A stretch of DNA of 64,000 bases. It comes from Vespa crabro (Eukaryota > Arthropoda > Insecta > Hymenoptera > Vespidae). Under the pieces are notes generated by a model that worked only from the letters and a program-made list of their open reading frames with translations, did not search any database and was not told the DNA's origin. How positions within the stretch are numbered: the stretch's first letter is position 1; the number at the start of each line of letters is the position of its first letter. Location of the stretch: contig NC_060957.1 of NCBI RefSeq assembly GCF_910589235.1, forward strand, positions 787,501 through 851,500. Reading direction: 5' to 3'. The position numbers and the translations under genes were made by a program. Positions 11,153-22,764 of the stretch are shown in pieces.

Positions 11153-13246
11153 TATATATATACTAATATTTGTAATAAATTTCATAAATATGTTTAAAGA
11201 TATTATACTACAGTTTAAAATGTAATTGATCAAATAAAAATTTGTTAAGCAAAAAAGAGATTTGTTAACGTGACAAAGTTTGGAATTCTAACCGTAAAAT
11301 TAGAGATGACCACAAAGGTTGATAGAGAGGCAAGGGAAAAGATTGAGAATAGCAAAAAGGGGTAACAAAACTGATTCATAGTGCGAGGAAGAGCGACGTT
11401 AAGTCGACATGAATGAAAGGGAGGACCTCGGCAAGGGTAGTGGGTGGTCCGCAAGACGAAGAAGAACTAAGATAGGGAGTGATAGAGTTCGAGGCAAAAA
11501 AAAAAAGGGGACATCACGAGATAGAAAAAGATAGAGGATGATAGAAGGATAGAGAGAAATCAGAAATGTCACGAGAAATAGACGTCGAACTTTTGAAAGA
11601 GAAATACAAGTTCGTCCCGTGTGTCGATCAAAATATTCTCGAGAAACATATTATTTAGATCTTTACGTGTTCGTCGATCTTTATTTATAAACGCTTGACA
11701 AAGGTCCGTTCGTCTAATTGCGTACGACAAAATATCCAAGAGTAGAAATTTGCAAAAGGAACGCAATTCGCTTTATAAATACGTTATCTCGCATTGCTAT
11801 ACGTAACTAGCTTAATATTCGAACATAAAGCTCGAAAAGATCCTTTTAGCGAAACTAAAATTGTTACACGTAATTTTCCATTGGTGAGTTTTTTTCGTTA
11901 TTTAATTTTTATTTTTCATTTCAACCGAATGCTTCCTCGCTCGACATTTTTTTTTTTTTTTTCCCAAAAATTCTCTTTCTCTTTTTCTCTGTTTCCTTCT
12001 TTCCTCCTTTATTTATTTGTTTCTTTCTTTCTTTCCACTTCCTTTATCACTTTAACGACCGTGTTTATTTTGTGCGATCCAGGATCATCATAAAAGAGAT
12101 TTTCGTGTAAAAATATTCATAATGCGAATATGTATTTGCCGTAAAACCATAGTGTTAAATTCTCACAAATTATTTTTGTATTTTTATTGGATGTTGTGCG
12201 TTCGCAATGATACATAAATATCATACGCTGAGAAGAGAGAAAAAGATAGATAGATAGATAGATAGATAGAGAGGAGCTCTTTAAAAAGAAAAAAAAAAAC
12301 AAAAAAAAAAAAAAAAATACCAGAGAATTTAAAAGTGCTTTCGAATGCCGATCGGTAAACCTCCATCCCAATGGGGCTTATTCTCGATTGAACAAATTGC
12401 CGCCAATCATAAATAATTGACAGACAATCACGAAGGATTTAGATTTTCTCTCTGGTATAATACGGACCAGAAGTTCGATATCGCTTTTACGAAGGGTCGA
12501 CAATGCGACGAACGCAGAACAATCCTTTGTTTAACCCTCGAGAGCCGGAAATAAATTTTCACTCGAGATTTATCCTCGACTCGTAATTATGCCATTCGAG
12601 CGACGACCGTATGTAAATACGTTTGTACATATAAAACGTAAGCATACATAGTATCAATACGAATATACATGAGAGATAAAAGGAAAGAAAAAGAAAGAGA
12701 GAGAGAGAGAGAGAGGGGGGGGAGGAGGGGTGGGAGAGGAAGGGGAGAGAAAGAAGATACTCTTTCTAATTTTACAAATATACGTATACAGAAAACAGGA
12801 TATTGCAACGTCAGAAAGAGAAAGCTGATATTACGTGGGCAAAGTTTGTACTTTTACGATGCAAGGACAGCGATACAACGTCATATCTCTCAGATCCGAT
12901 TTCGTTCTCTCTGTTTACGTTTCTGCCACGATTCTATTTTAAAGCTTTTCACGTACGTAGATAACATACATATGTAATGTAAGTGCGATACGCATAAATG
13001 AGTACGAGCGTATACCCGATGGAATTATTATGTAAAAATAAGGATGTCGTAATGTATCCTTCAGTAATATTCACTGGTAAAGTTTCTTCCTTATTTTTTT
13101 CGTTTTTTTTTTTTTTTTTTTTGCGATAACACTCTTATAAGTTTTAACTTTTCCTATGAATCTCCGTTGATAACTTAATCCTTTAAATATATGCATTTAA
13201 TTTTATCAATCTTGACATATTCATGAAAAGTCACGAGAGAGAGAAT

Positions 13247-13277
<31 letters not shown>

Positions 13278-13541
13278 CGTGGCAATTAGAACGTTTAAGG
13301 AATCGTTCTATTATTTTCTTTCCGTTAGCTAAGCGGCTCGCATGATCGTAGACAAGTTTAACTAAGTTAGGAATCTCCGGTCGGAGCTTCGCGTGTTTCA
13401 CGACGGTTTGTACAAATCACGTGTGATTCCTGGAACACACGCAGCGTTTTCACGTTAAGATAACCAGTAACCCAATCTATATTGGGTACAATCAAAGCCT
13501 CGAGATCCCTCAACTTCATCCCGAATTATGTCCGTTTAGTT

Positions 13542-13583
<42 letters not shown>

Positions 13584-14189
13584 TTTTCACAAAAATTATA
13601 GAAATAATTAATTAAATAATAAAGGGAATAAAAATGTTCTCATTCGGAGTACCAGTCGCGATATGTATTACCAGCAAGAAAGGTGATCCGTTTTGTGCGG
13701 CTAATTGTTTTCTGAAATAACGCCAACTTAATGGTACTGTGAAGGAAGAAGAAAAAGAAGAAGAATAAGCAAAAAGGACGAGATGATATGAAGTGGGAAT
13801 AGAGAGAGAGCAAAATGTGAGGGTCGAGAGAGAAAGAAGGAAAGAGAGAGAGAGAGAGAGAGAGAGAGTACGAATGGCAGAGGCGGTGAAGTGTGCCGAA
13901 TTAGTGGTTAGAGAAGAGACATTGCCAAGAAAGAAAGAGAAAGGAAGAAAGAGAGATAGAGAAACGCGATGAACCAGTCCAAGGAACGTGTACTAAGAGA
14001 TAGATATCCTATACACACACATATATATATATATATATGTATGTATGTATGTATAAGATAGATAGACAGACGAAAGATAGATGGAGACAGAAAGACAAGT
14101 AGAGAAAGGAATAAAGAGAGAGAGAGAGAGTGAATATATGTGTTAGAGAAGGATAGATGAAATAGTACAATGCGAGGAGAGGAGTAAAC
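10975..14189. other. Noncoding stretch rich in simple repeats
   Basis: Includes a 36-base poly(T) run (11114-11149), a (GATA)n array at about 12245-12270, a G-rich tract at 12715-12745, GA arrays at 12696-12714, 13248-13268 and 13845-13868, a CT array at 13547-13580, and a TA/GTAT repeat at 14019-14055. The block 13330-13530 is unique and CpG-rich. No coding exon is supported here. Confidence 0.6.
12715..12745 (+). other. G-quadruplex-capable tract
   Basis: G-runs of 8, 4, 3 and 4 bases lie within 31 bases on the plus strand, directly after a GA array. Four runs of three or more Gs with short loops satisfy the usual sequence rule for quadruplex formation; folding itself is inferred. Confidence 0.6.
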
Positions 14190-14342
14190 CTGTCCTGAAA
14201 TGAGGTCGACATAATTGCAGCTCCAGTCATAGTGGAAGTACGGAGGTGGCTTCGTCGCAGACGGCTTGTAAGAGGTGGGAAGGAGTAAGTTGGTGGACTG
14301 ATGGCAGAAGGGTGAGGAAGGAACGGCTTGGTCGCCATCCAT
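14190..14342 (-). CDS. Candidate first coding exon, unknown protein (51 codons, phase-0 donor)
   Basis: On the minus strand an ATG at 14342-14340 sits in a good start context (ACAATGG, A at -3 and G at +4). An in-frame TAA lies upstream at 14375-14373, so this is the first in-frame ATG. The frame starts M-D-G-D-Q-A-V-P-S-S, continues through a Tyr/Pro/Trp-containing segment (YKPSATKPPPYFHYDWSCNY at residues 25-44) and ends D-L-I-S-G-Q exactly at CAG|GTTTAC, a usable donor at 14190/14189. After the donor the frame falls into GA/TC microsatellite sequence, as expected for an intron. The exon has balanced amino-acid and base composition, unlike its flanks. I do not recognise the family; a transcription-factor N-terminus is only a guess. 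The rest of the gene would lie at lower coordinates or outside the window. An overlapping +1 frame is less protein-like. Confidence 0.4.
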
Positions 14343-15292
14343 TGTCTCACGCAGACCCGAAGTCGGCACTGATTAAATACTTGACACATCCCCGGCCAAG
14401 TCGGCTCGGCATAACTTTGTTCGAATTGTAATTACAGACCGGATCAGACTCCGGTTACCGAATGAGTTCCACAGCCTGGAGAACGCGCCCTATGGAACTC
14501 CGTGTCGTCGTTGCATCAATCGAAGGCATCAGCTTATCAGTACTAATGCGATCTCATTCCTCTTTCAGTCGAATCTTTTCCTCTTTTTTTTTTCTTTTTC
14601 TTTTTTTCTTCTTCTTCTTTTTTTTTTATTTTATCTTGAAAACAATCATAAAATAATCTATTCGAAAGCTTTACATCTGTATTTATGTATACGCTCGTAT
14701 GTACGCAAATGTATGCCATATGATTAATTAGTATATATTCATTTTTAAGTAAATTTAAATAATTAATAATATCGATCGAATTTCTGTCGGATCGATTTTT
14801 CCTTTTTTTTTTTTTTTTTCTTACCTCGATTCCTATTTTGTAAATATTTTTTTTTTCCTCGCAATCATCTTTATCATATTACAATTTTTACGTACGTAAA
14901 TGTCTGATATAATTAGCAAACGATTGAATGTAAATTTATAAATTTTTCACGCTCTTTGTTTTACGATTAGTCAAGAAATTTTAGAACGGTCGAACAATTT
15001 AGATTATCGCATCTATCGGATAAGAATTGAACTACGGAGAGAGGTGCGATGTGTAAGAAAAGAAATAAAATTAATAATAATGATATTAAAAGATAAAAAT
15101 GGAAGTGTAAGAAAAAGAAAAGAAAAAAAAAAGAAGAAAATAAAGGAGAAAACAAGGAAGAGGACTTCGCGAGGCGCGAGAGTGCACGTGTACGTATTTA
15201 ACGAGATCCGGCATGGTCGTCGGGCTTTCGGAAACGATGCACGAACGGTGGCTGTGGCAGTGGTGGCAGCATCAGAGGCGGCGGCATGGTAA
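14343..15292. other. Noncoding, with a GC-rich right end
   Basis: Possible 5' UTR of the minus-strand exon at its left end, then poly-pyrimidine (14580-14632) and AT-rich DNA. The segment 15160-15292 is GC-rich with GTGGCAG-type repeats and leads directly into the duplicated element. A poly-Lys frame crossing it is an artefact of the A-rich tract. Confidence 0.45.
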
Positions 15293-15408
15293 TTTATTAC
15301 GAACCGGTTTCGAGGCGACGTCAAGCGTCAGGTTTCGTGCAATTTAAGGCCGGTTAATCGAAGTGCAGTAAGTCGTTAAAACTCTTTGACAAATTAATTA
15401 GTACGAAG
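15293..15408 (+). promoter_or_regulatory. Duplicated homeodomain-rich element, copy A
   Basis: Two blocks match copy B at 15962-16114 in the same order and orientation: TTTATTACgAACCGGTTT, then a 71-base core (15338-15408) aligning without gaps at about 59 of 70 positions. The core holds TTAAT and AAATTAATTAG motifs around an almost invariant AAGTGCAGTAAGTCGTTA. There is no open frame or mobile-element hallmark. The preserved core next to freely diverged flanks suggests a constrained cis-regulatory element; this is inference from two copies. Confidence 0.5.
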
Positions 15409-15456
15409 GGTACAAAGTAGCGGTTCGGTCACGATCCTCCAGCTTCGTCCCTTCTC

Positions 15457-15487
15457 TCTCACTCTCTCTCTCTCTCTCTCTCTCTCT
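15457..15487. repeat. (TC)n microsatellite
   Basis: CT array between the two copies of the duplicated element. Confidence 0.95.
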
Positions 15488-15961
15488 TTTCCTCCCGTTC
15501 CCTCTTTTTCTTTCACTCTCGTCCCATCGTCTCGTTCACCATTGTCGTAACATCGAACGAACGAACAATAATGATCTCTCTTTTACCGCGTCATCAGCCG
15601 GTATATATTAAAAAAAATTTTTAATTCGTCAATATCTACTGTGAAAGGAGAACAACGTCGATGATAATATAAAATATCGATAATATCTTCATTTATATTC
15701 AAACGTCATTCAGTTTAAGATCGAAATTGGATAATGTAATTAACAAATATTCTCGTACTATAGAATTTCTTTATGATATTCGGTAATCTGTGTTAATAAG
15801 CCGATAATAAAAAAGATTAACGGTCTTCGATGTGATCGAATAACAAATTAACGATTCCCTTTCGAATTTCGTTTACGATTATTTTTCACCTAATTGCACT
15901 TACGAGCGAGACGCGGTTAAGGGTAACGTTGGGTAGGCGAGTGCAGGTTCTTCGCGAAGAG

Positions 15962-16114
15962 TTTATTACCAAACCGGTTTTTAAGCTCACGGTGGTTGGC
16001 TCCACCGGCAAAGGCAAAGGCGCCGGCGAGCGCCGGGGATTATGCAATTTAAAATCAGTTAATTGAAGTGCAATAAGTCGTTAAAACTCTTGAGCAAATT
16101 AATTAATATGAAAG
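15962..16114 (+). promoter_or_regulatory. Duplicated homeodomain-rich element, copy B
   Basis: TTTATTACcAAACCGGTTTT (15962-15981) and the core 16043-16114 match copy A. Between the two blocks copy B has about 35 extra bases: a perfect hairpin CGGTGG-TTGGCT-CCACCG (15990-16007), a doubled GGCAAA unit and a GCGCCGG-rich stretch. The core keeps TTAATTGAAG and AAATTAATTAAT motifs. The 13 bases at 16035-16047 also occur exactly at 437-449. Confidence 0.5.
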
Positions 16115-17200
16115 CCGGAGAGCTTGGCCACCCTTTTCTACCGCCCCCACCCACAACCCCGTTTCAACCGGCAACCCCTTTTCTACTGGTTCTCCTCGAA
16201 GCAGCAACGCCACCATTGCTTTTGTTGCTGCTAGTGTTAGTAGTGGTGAAAGAGTAGGAGAGGGTAAAGGGCGTGCAGAGCTGGAAGTTGGCGAGGAAAA
16301 GCGCGGTTAATGAAATAATGTACGCTCGATGTATTCCTCGCGAGTGCAAGCCAGAGCGAACAGGCTCGGGATTTAACTTTTCAACGAAAATAATCGCGAG
16401 GGAGACTTTTCGAGAGTTCGAAAGTATGAGCGAAAAGCGTTCGCCGTACTTTATTGCCAATCTGAATTGATCTTTCATACGTACTTTCTTCGATCGAGAA
16501 AATTATACATCCAGATTTCGAGGAGTACGAGTATAAATAATATTTTGAATATCACGAACGAGTCAACGAAATGGCTAATTTCTATACATCGTTTATTTGC
16601 ACTTTTGTTCATTTTGAAATAATTAAAATGTGTTAATATCGTTCAAGATATCAAATATACATTTATTTCCTTACTGATTCGTATCAAATATAAAGGCCAT
16701 TAAACGTTTTAACCGTGATTATTACTCTATTTTTGTAATTAAAAAAGAAAAAAATAATAATAATAAGATCACGAAGGACCCTATGCATTTCAAAAAGTTC
16801 AACGTCACTTACAAGGATATATCCGGCATATTTTCTCCCTTTTGAGGAAACGAGAAATCTTTTATGTCAAATTCACGCTCGTTCGGTAAACTATCTCGAT
16901 TTCCGTCGAAGCTCAACGCAGTTTCCGTTCTAGAAGCGAATAATCAAGGCCAGCCGATGAATAAGCATCCGTAGAAAAATTTCGATAAATTGGAAGCGTC
17001 GTGAGATCTGTCGTAGTAACTGTGAATACCTGGGATAAGCGCGGAGAAAGGATTCTCTATATGCAATTCGAAAATGAATGCGTATGTGAATGAGCGAAAG
17101 AAAATAAATTATACCGAATTCTGTGCTTCTGTGAAACGAGAAACTTGCCTCGTATTTAAGCTTTCATTGTCGATGTACATGTGCGTGTGTATGTGTGTGT
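16115..17200. other. Noncoding, CpG-rich at left, with an unsupported 65-codon frame
   Basis: A plus-strand frame over 16273-16470 (V-N-E-I-M-Y-A-R-C-I-P at its centre) overlaps an opposite-strand frame at 16164-16478. Neither has a good start, splice boundary or known domain. The density of unique CpG-rich sequence next to the duplicated element suits an extended regulatory block. From 16480 rightward the DNA is AT-rich with nothing recognised. Confidence 0.4.
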
Positions 17201-17722
17201 TAGAGAAAAAGAGAGAGAGAGAGAGAGAACTATTCATTCTTGATTGCCCGACGAATCGCATGAGACATCGACGTCCTGTTCGAAAAAGCTTACGATTAAG
17301 TTTGAACTAATTAGAAAGAAACTCGTAATTTTGCATAAGAAATTCTTGCCTTTTCGTTCGTCTCTGTTTTTTATTTTGCGATCTACGTCTTCAAGGGATA
17401 AAACGAAGGGAAAAAGGGAAAAGGAGGTGCACGCGTTCGCCTCGCTAAAAACATTTAGCGCTTTAAACCGGTTTTAAAGGGTCTAACGAACTGCGAAGTC
17501 GAGGCTAATTGAGACCGTTGCAAAACTGTGAAACAATGTCGGTACCTACGTCGTTCTCTCGTCTTCTCTCTTTGAAAACCAGTTTACGACGCAACGACAG
17601 GTGTAACGTGACGGCTTGTATATATCTCCCGACGACTAACTAACTCGAATTGAATTATTTCCAATTTGCATATCTCCGAATGACCGAACGATTGCGCGGA
17701 AAAAAATTTTTCTTTTTTTCTC

Positions 17723-17753
<31 letters not shown>

Positions 17754-18480
17754 TGAAGAATCTCTCGACACAGCACTCGATCTCATTAGTAAATAAACGT
17801 CTACATTACATGGAGAATATATATTTATGTATATATATATATATATATATATACATAAAAGCAAGCTTATAGAGGATTAAAGAAGCATACCTATAATATT
17901 TGCTATTTATTTAATATTTCTTGGAGGTGTGAATTAAACAATTCATCTTTACGTATTCATTAGTGCGTGGCTTGCAAAAAAAAAAAGAAAAAAAAAATAA
18001 AAAAGAAGAAAAGAAAAAAGAAAAGATAGTTAAATATCGTCTCACAATAAATCTTTTATCTTCCTGCTTTAATCTATTTTTTTTTTTTTTTGTGTTTTTT
18101 TTTCTAGGCATCAAAGTGTAAGAGATTTAGAGAGTATTCCACGTTTCCCTTAATTCCTCTACCATTTTTTAACACTCTTCTCTACATACGTACACGAATT
18201 AAGGACACTAAATTCTGTTCGCGAGTTCTGTAACGAGATCTTGAAAAGATCCGTACGATAGTCTAAATCTCTGAACAAAAACAAAGAAAAAAAACAAAAA
18301 CAAAAAAAAAAAAAAAACAAAAAAAAAAGAAAAAGAAAAAACAAGAGGAAAAAAAAGAAGGAGCAAAGAAAAATCGTCTATTCCATAGTAGCGAAAATCG
18401 AAGTGGGTTGGTGGTGATACTCGGTTGGTCGTTGTAAGCTTCCCTTATCTACGATAATCGTTTAATACCTTGTAACGAGG
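17201..18480. other. Noncoding, simple-sequence-rich
   Basis: GA array at 17210-17228, poly(T) tract 17708-17754, TA array 17826-17853, and A-rich tracts 17977-18025 and 18280-18345. Short CpG-rich unique stretches (17400-17640) show no exon. The many lysine- or phenylalanine-rich frames are shadows of these tracts. Confidence 0.6.
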
Positions 18481-18488
18481 ATGCAATG

Positions 18489-18507
18489 CCTCCCGAAATC
18501 CCTGATG
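18489..18507. other. Small perfect hairpin in a GC-rich block
   Basis: CCCTGA and TCAGGG flank a TGCTGC loop. The surrounding 18480-18730 is unusually GC-rich, with a GC-alternating run at about 18604-18611. No known RNA gene was recognised. Confidence 0.4.
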
Positions 18508-18726
18508 CTGCTCAGGGACGGCTCTTTAGAGGCCCGCAGGATTCACGGGGATGACGAAAACGCGTACCTATGCGTGGCACGTTGGATCTATGTACAAACG
18601 TTTGCGCGCGCGCACTCTCTCTATGCCGATGGCCGGGAACAGAGAAGCTAGAGCTGAATTAGCATGGCTATCTGGGTAATATATTGGACTGTATCGTTGG
18701 ACACGAGCGGCCAGAGTTACGTGATA

Positions 18727-18833
18727 TACTGGCCCCCCCTGCCCCTCGTTTTATTGGCACTATGTACGATCCCTGCTTCCCTTTCGAGCTTCCAAACCCC
18801 GTCCCCTACCTCCCCCTCCCCCTTGGCCCCCTA
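18727..18833 (-). other. C-rich tracts, minus-strand G-quadruplex potential
   Basis: Repeated runs of 4-7 Cs on the plus strand (for instance 18795-18833) give four or more G-runs on the minus strand. A proline-rich frame at 18684-18878 is explained by this base composition and is not called as a gene. Confidence 0.5.
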
Positions 18834-18860
18834 AATGATCCCCCTTCCGTCTCCTTCTCA

Positions 18861-19086
18861 CCGTTTGGCAGCCCTTGACGATAGGTTTATCCACTTTCGC
18901 TGTTAATCCGTCTCTGGCTCAAGCGTTGACGTTAAAAAATGTACTCCTTCTTTTTATGGCCATCGTTCTTTCTCCATTTTCCTTTTTTTCTTTCTTTTCT
19001 TTTTTTTTTTTTCCTTTTTGTTTCTTTTTTCTTCTCCACTTTTTTTTCTTTTCTTTCTCTTTTCTCTTTTATGTTTGTCTTTTTTT

Positions 19087-19117
<31 letters not shown>

Positions 19118-19779
19118 CTCGTTCGTCCAACCAGTACGATTTTTGTTTCACTGTAGGCAAATGCATACGCATTGTTATCTCTTTCTCTCCATTTCTTCAA
19201 TGGCGATACGAACTTTTATTTCTTTCAGATCTGTCGAGCATACAGGTATCGATGCGTATTAAATCGCGAGAATAAAAATTGTTTCGATATAGGGCAGGAA
19301 GTAAAATAATGGATAAAGGGTCAAGATTTTTCAGGTAACTACTATGGTATATAAGTGTAGAGTAAATTTATAGTAGACAGGTAAAAGTAAAGTCGAATTC
19401 GTTTCTATTTCCTTGTTTTACGGATTTACCGTAGCAAAGGTTTCTTTTTTTTTTTTTCTTTTTTTCTTTCTTTAAGGGTAGATTTAGTACAGTCCTATGA
19501 TAATTATTTTTAACGCCTCGCCTTTAATTCTTCCCCTCTTTTTTCTTTCTCGAGGCGGCATTCCCGTAAGCCCCGGTAATGAAGCTAGCCATCGCTTTTT
19601 ACATTCTCTCAGAGATTTTCCATTAGGTTCGCGAGATGAAATAAAATTAAAAAGTAAGGGATAACAGAAACAACCTTAGGGTCGGAATAAGCGCGATTGT
19701 ATATACAAATTACTGCGATAAAAATGTCAATGCTATAAAATATTTTGGTATATCGAAAGAGGATTAGAGAAAGATAAAG

Positions 19780-19832
<53 letters not shown>

Positions 19833-19966
19833 AACATTTCGATGAATTTTACGAGGGGAAAAAGGGAAATAGAAAATATAAGAAAAAAAAAAAGAAAAAA
19901 GGAGAGAAGAAGAAAGAAAAACATAGAAACGTCAATGTAGGGTAGGAACAATGGTGATTATTAATT
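18861..19966. other. Noncoding, pyrimidine- then purine-rich
   Basis: Long T/C tract 18975-19115, T run at 19443-19470 and a GA array at 19787-19832. A CpG-containing unique segment at 19500-19680 shows nothing recognisable. Confidence 0.6.
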
Positions 19967-20280
19967 ATGTATCAAGTGCAGCAGTGTAATCCATATATCG
20001 AACGCAAACGGCGGGGGTCCATGACTCCGCCGTTATCACAAATCGCAATAGTTTTGTCCAAATATCTTAGGAGAGTTAAAGGACCCTCTTTGGTCAACTT
20101 CAAGTCAACAACAAGTCGCACGTCGAAGCTAATCGCATTCTGCCGCGTAATCTCGTATAATGGGATTCATGGCGGTGTACGGTTAAATTAATAAATGCGC
20201 CCGCTTCTTGTACACGATATGATTTATGACTTCTATCCGGCTCGTTCGATTCATGAACGGTCACTCGGAAGAAACAGGTA
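19967..20280 (+). promoter_or_regulatory. CpG-rich unique block with hairpin, candidate enhancer or exon
   Basis: Free of microsatellites. An 8-base perfect inverted repeat, AACGGCGG (20007-20014) and CCGCCGTT (20027-20034), encloses a 12-base loop. A 74-codon plus-strand frame begins with ATG at 19967 and ends at 20191, but its composition is not distinctive. A donor-like ACAG|GTAATT follows at 20277/20278. It contains GTTAAATTAATAAATG homeodomain-type sequence at about 20182. Confidence 0.25.
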
Positions 20281-20599
20281 ATTCATCCTGTCGAAGTTTC
20301 GTCTCGATATTGGCTAAGTCTTTTGGGTTCTCGATTAAAATGATCTTTTTCTTAATATCAGAAAGGCATTAATTATTTAAGATAAATAAGTACCTTCGCG
20401 TAATTATATATAACGAGATAATAAAATGAATATAATTTATTAATAAAATATCAGATAACGATTAACGTTACATATTTTTGCTTTCTTTAATCGATTCATT
20501 TATTCACTTTATGCATTTGCACGAGCAAATGATTTTCAAATTTATGAAAAAATTTGCCAACACGTAGAAAAAATAAGTAAGACGATACGAATTAACTGT

Positions 20600-20665
20600 T
20601 ATCGTCCACTGAGATCTTCTTGTAGCCGGGTATCGAGCGTGGACGGTAATTAACGTGCGCGGGCT
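20600..20665 (+). promoter_or_regulatory. TAATTA-containing motif shared with 35.6 kb
   Basis: GCGTGGACGGTAATTAA at 20637-20653 recurs with a one-base deletion as GCGTGGACGTAATTAA at 35618-35633, both in CpG-rich unique blocks. GTAATTA is a classical homeodomain core. Shared function is inferred. Confidence 0.35.
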
Positions 20666-21056
20666 GCAAGAGAAAAATCGAAAGCGATCAAGTCCCTCTC
20701 CGGTGTTTGTAACTAATTACCCGCCGAGAATCGTGATTGCGTCGCTTTGTCAGTCTCCCTTGAGCTACGCCTCACCTGCGCTTGATTTGCATTCCGACAT
20801 TCGTTTCACTGAAACCAACGTTGTCTATCTTTAACGCGAACCCTTTGCGATACGATTTCACCAAGACGTGTACGCTTACTTTTATCCTCTTCGAAATCTT
20901 TAGACACCTCTTATCCATTTAAAAATTTAACTAACTCTATATCGTCGATATTTTTTTAAATGTCATTACTCTTAACAATTTGCGATTTTATTTTTAACAT
21001 ATCCATTTCGAGAAATTATCTAAAATAATTTATGTTACTATTACATCTTCATATTG

Positions 21057-21094
<38 letters not shown>

Positions 21095-21650
21095 CTTATG
21101 TTCATTATAAAACGTTCATTTTTAAACGACGAATAATTGTGCGTAGAATCTGTTTAAAGAACATACGAATTAGAAAAGAAAATTTAATAAGAACATTCTC
21201 TTGTAGAAATATTAATTAACAAAGATTATCATATATATTATCAAATGACATTTATTATAAAATCGAATAGAAAATGTCTTTAGTTTTTATAGTATGCTTT
21301 TGTAGAAACTTTAAATACGACGTATCGTTCTACAAGGGAATAAAATAAAAATTTCGATAACATTTGCTCTTATTATTTTTCTTTTTTACACATAATGGGT
21401 ATGTTATATCGAATTTAACTGCGTCATGATTAATCTTTTTTTTGCCTGTAGGGTTATTATAAAACACGATATCGACGTTGTTTGCTTTTCGATTGCACGA
21501 TAGTAGGACAATAGTTTCGAATTTAACGGGACGAGCGTGCCAAATTTTCGATATATTTCACAGAGAAATACGCTTCGATTCGGGTGAATCCATTTTACCG
21601 TTATCGTACTCGGTCGGTCGGAGCCATTTTCTTTCTCCTTTCTCATGGAG

Positions 21651-21689
<39 letters not shown>

Positions 21690-22112
21690 CTCCCTCTCTC
21701 TTTCTTTCTCTCTTTCGCGGGGAAATGTTTTACGATTTAAACTTCCACGGTCGTTCGTTAAAATCGAACGAATTCTCAGTTGGCAACAGTCGATCGTGCC
21801 ACCGCCGAAAAGGCCACTTTTCGAGAAACGCAAGGTCATATTATTTTACTCGAGGACTTCGCACTAGTTCGAACGGCGTAAAAACTTTACGAGTCTCCTG
21901 CGAATGCTCGAGATTTTCTACATACCTTTCTACTTGAACGTTTCTCTCCTTCTTTTAGATCTAAGAAATTTATATCAAACGTTTGAAATGTTACTGACGC
22001 TTAATTTACGATATCCTAAAATGTACAAAAGTAAATCAAATTCATCGAATCATTGTTCGTGTTACATATTATGATACATATTATAGAAATAAAATAACAT
22101 GACTGTGTCTGT
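20666..22112. other. Noncoding
   Basis: CpG-rich to 20870, then AT-rich with TA arrays (21057-21095). A CT array at 21655-21681 generates the serine-leucine and arginine-glutamate frames seen on the two strands. No gene supported. Confidence 0.55.
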
Positions 22113-22119
22113 TTAAAAA

Positions 22120-22123
22120 TTAC

Positions 22124-22169
<46 letters not shown>

Positions 22170-22183
22170 ATATATGTATATAT
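22120..22183. repeat. (TA)n microsatellite with GTAT interruptions
   Basis: TA array ending in TATGTATGTATATATATG units. Confidence 0.95.
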
Positions 22184-22189
22184 ACCGTG

Positions 22190-22415
22190 TTAATTTGCGT
22201 CCGGTAATTTGTGCATCTTCACGAACTTTGAGGCCGGCCTTTGCTACTGTTTGCGAAAGTAAATGGGGATGGAAGCAGTGCTGCTGCAAGAAACTGCAGC
22301 ACGCCGAGAACGAGGAGGCAAACACCGAAACGATCAATCGGTGTTGACAGTGAAGTCGAGAAGCTCGACGGACGAGCACTTTACCGAGGATCGATCGATC
22401 ACGTTCAGTCTTGTT
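22190..22415. other. GC-rich block with initiator-like motif
   Basis: CpG-rich unique sequence with a good Inr (TTCAGTC near 22404) but no DPE at +28 and no TATA box. CTGCTGCAAGAAACTGCAGCA near 22280 is a short interrupted palindrome. Frames on both strands lack domain or splice support. Confidence 0.3.
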
Positions 22416-22417
22416 CA

Positions 22418-22483
22418 TCAAGTAGTAGTAGTAGTAGTAGTAATAGTAGTAGGAGTAGTATTAGTAGTAGTCAGTAGTAGTAG
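22418..22483. repeat. (AGT)n trinucleotide array
   Basis: About twenty AGT units with a few substitutions, ending in GATGGTGATGG. Confidence 0.9.
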
Positions 22484-22764
22484 TGATGGTGATGGTTTCT
22501 GGATAGTATGCCGCTAGCTATCGGATTTTCGTCGTCGTCCACGAAAGTTCGAAGGTCGTCGTCGTTTTCATCGTAGTAGTTATCAACGCGTTCCAAGTGC
22601 TTGCGAAGGGAGGAAGCATCAATGGTGGCCAATAGGGTCGATGATAGAAAACTTTCGAAAAGTTTTCCCTTTTCGTAAAACGTAAGAAATGAGAATTCGT
22701 GATCGAAAACGAGGACTTTCTCGATAAATATCGATATGTATGACTTTATTCGATTTGCTGATTG

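Noticed and set aside
15044..15292. Lys-rich frame running into an Ala/Val-rich tail
   Set aside because: The Lys run is an A-rich tract and the tail is a GTGGCAG-type repeat; no start or splice support.
16164..16478. Overlapping open frames of 104 and 65 codons on opposite strands
   Set aside because: Openness on both strands in CpG-rich DNA is common by chance. Neither has a start context, splice boundary or family resemblance.
18684..18878. Proline-rich 64-codon frame
   Set aside because: Proline content comes from runs of C on the plus strand. There is no known motif, and the frame ends in pyrimidine-rich noncoding DNA.
22396..22410. Second initiator-type promoter (TTCAGTC near 22404)
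   Set aside because: No DPE at +28 and no TATA box. The downstream sequence is an AGT array; an Inr alone occurs too often by chance.
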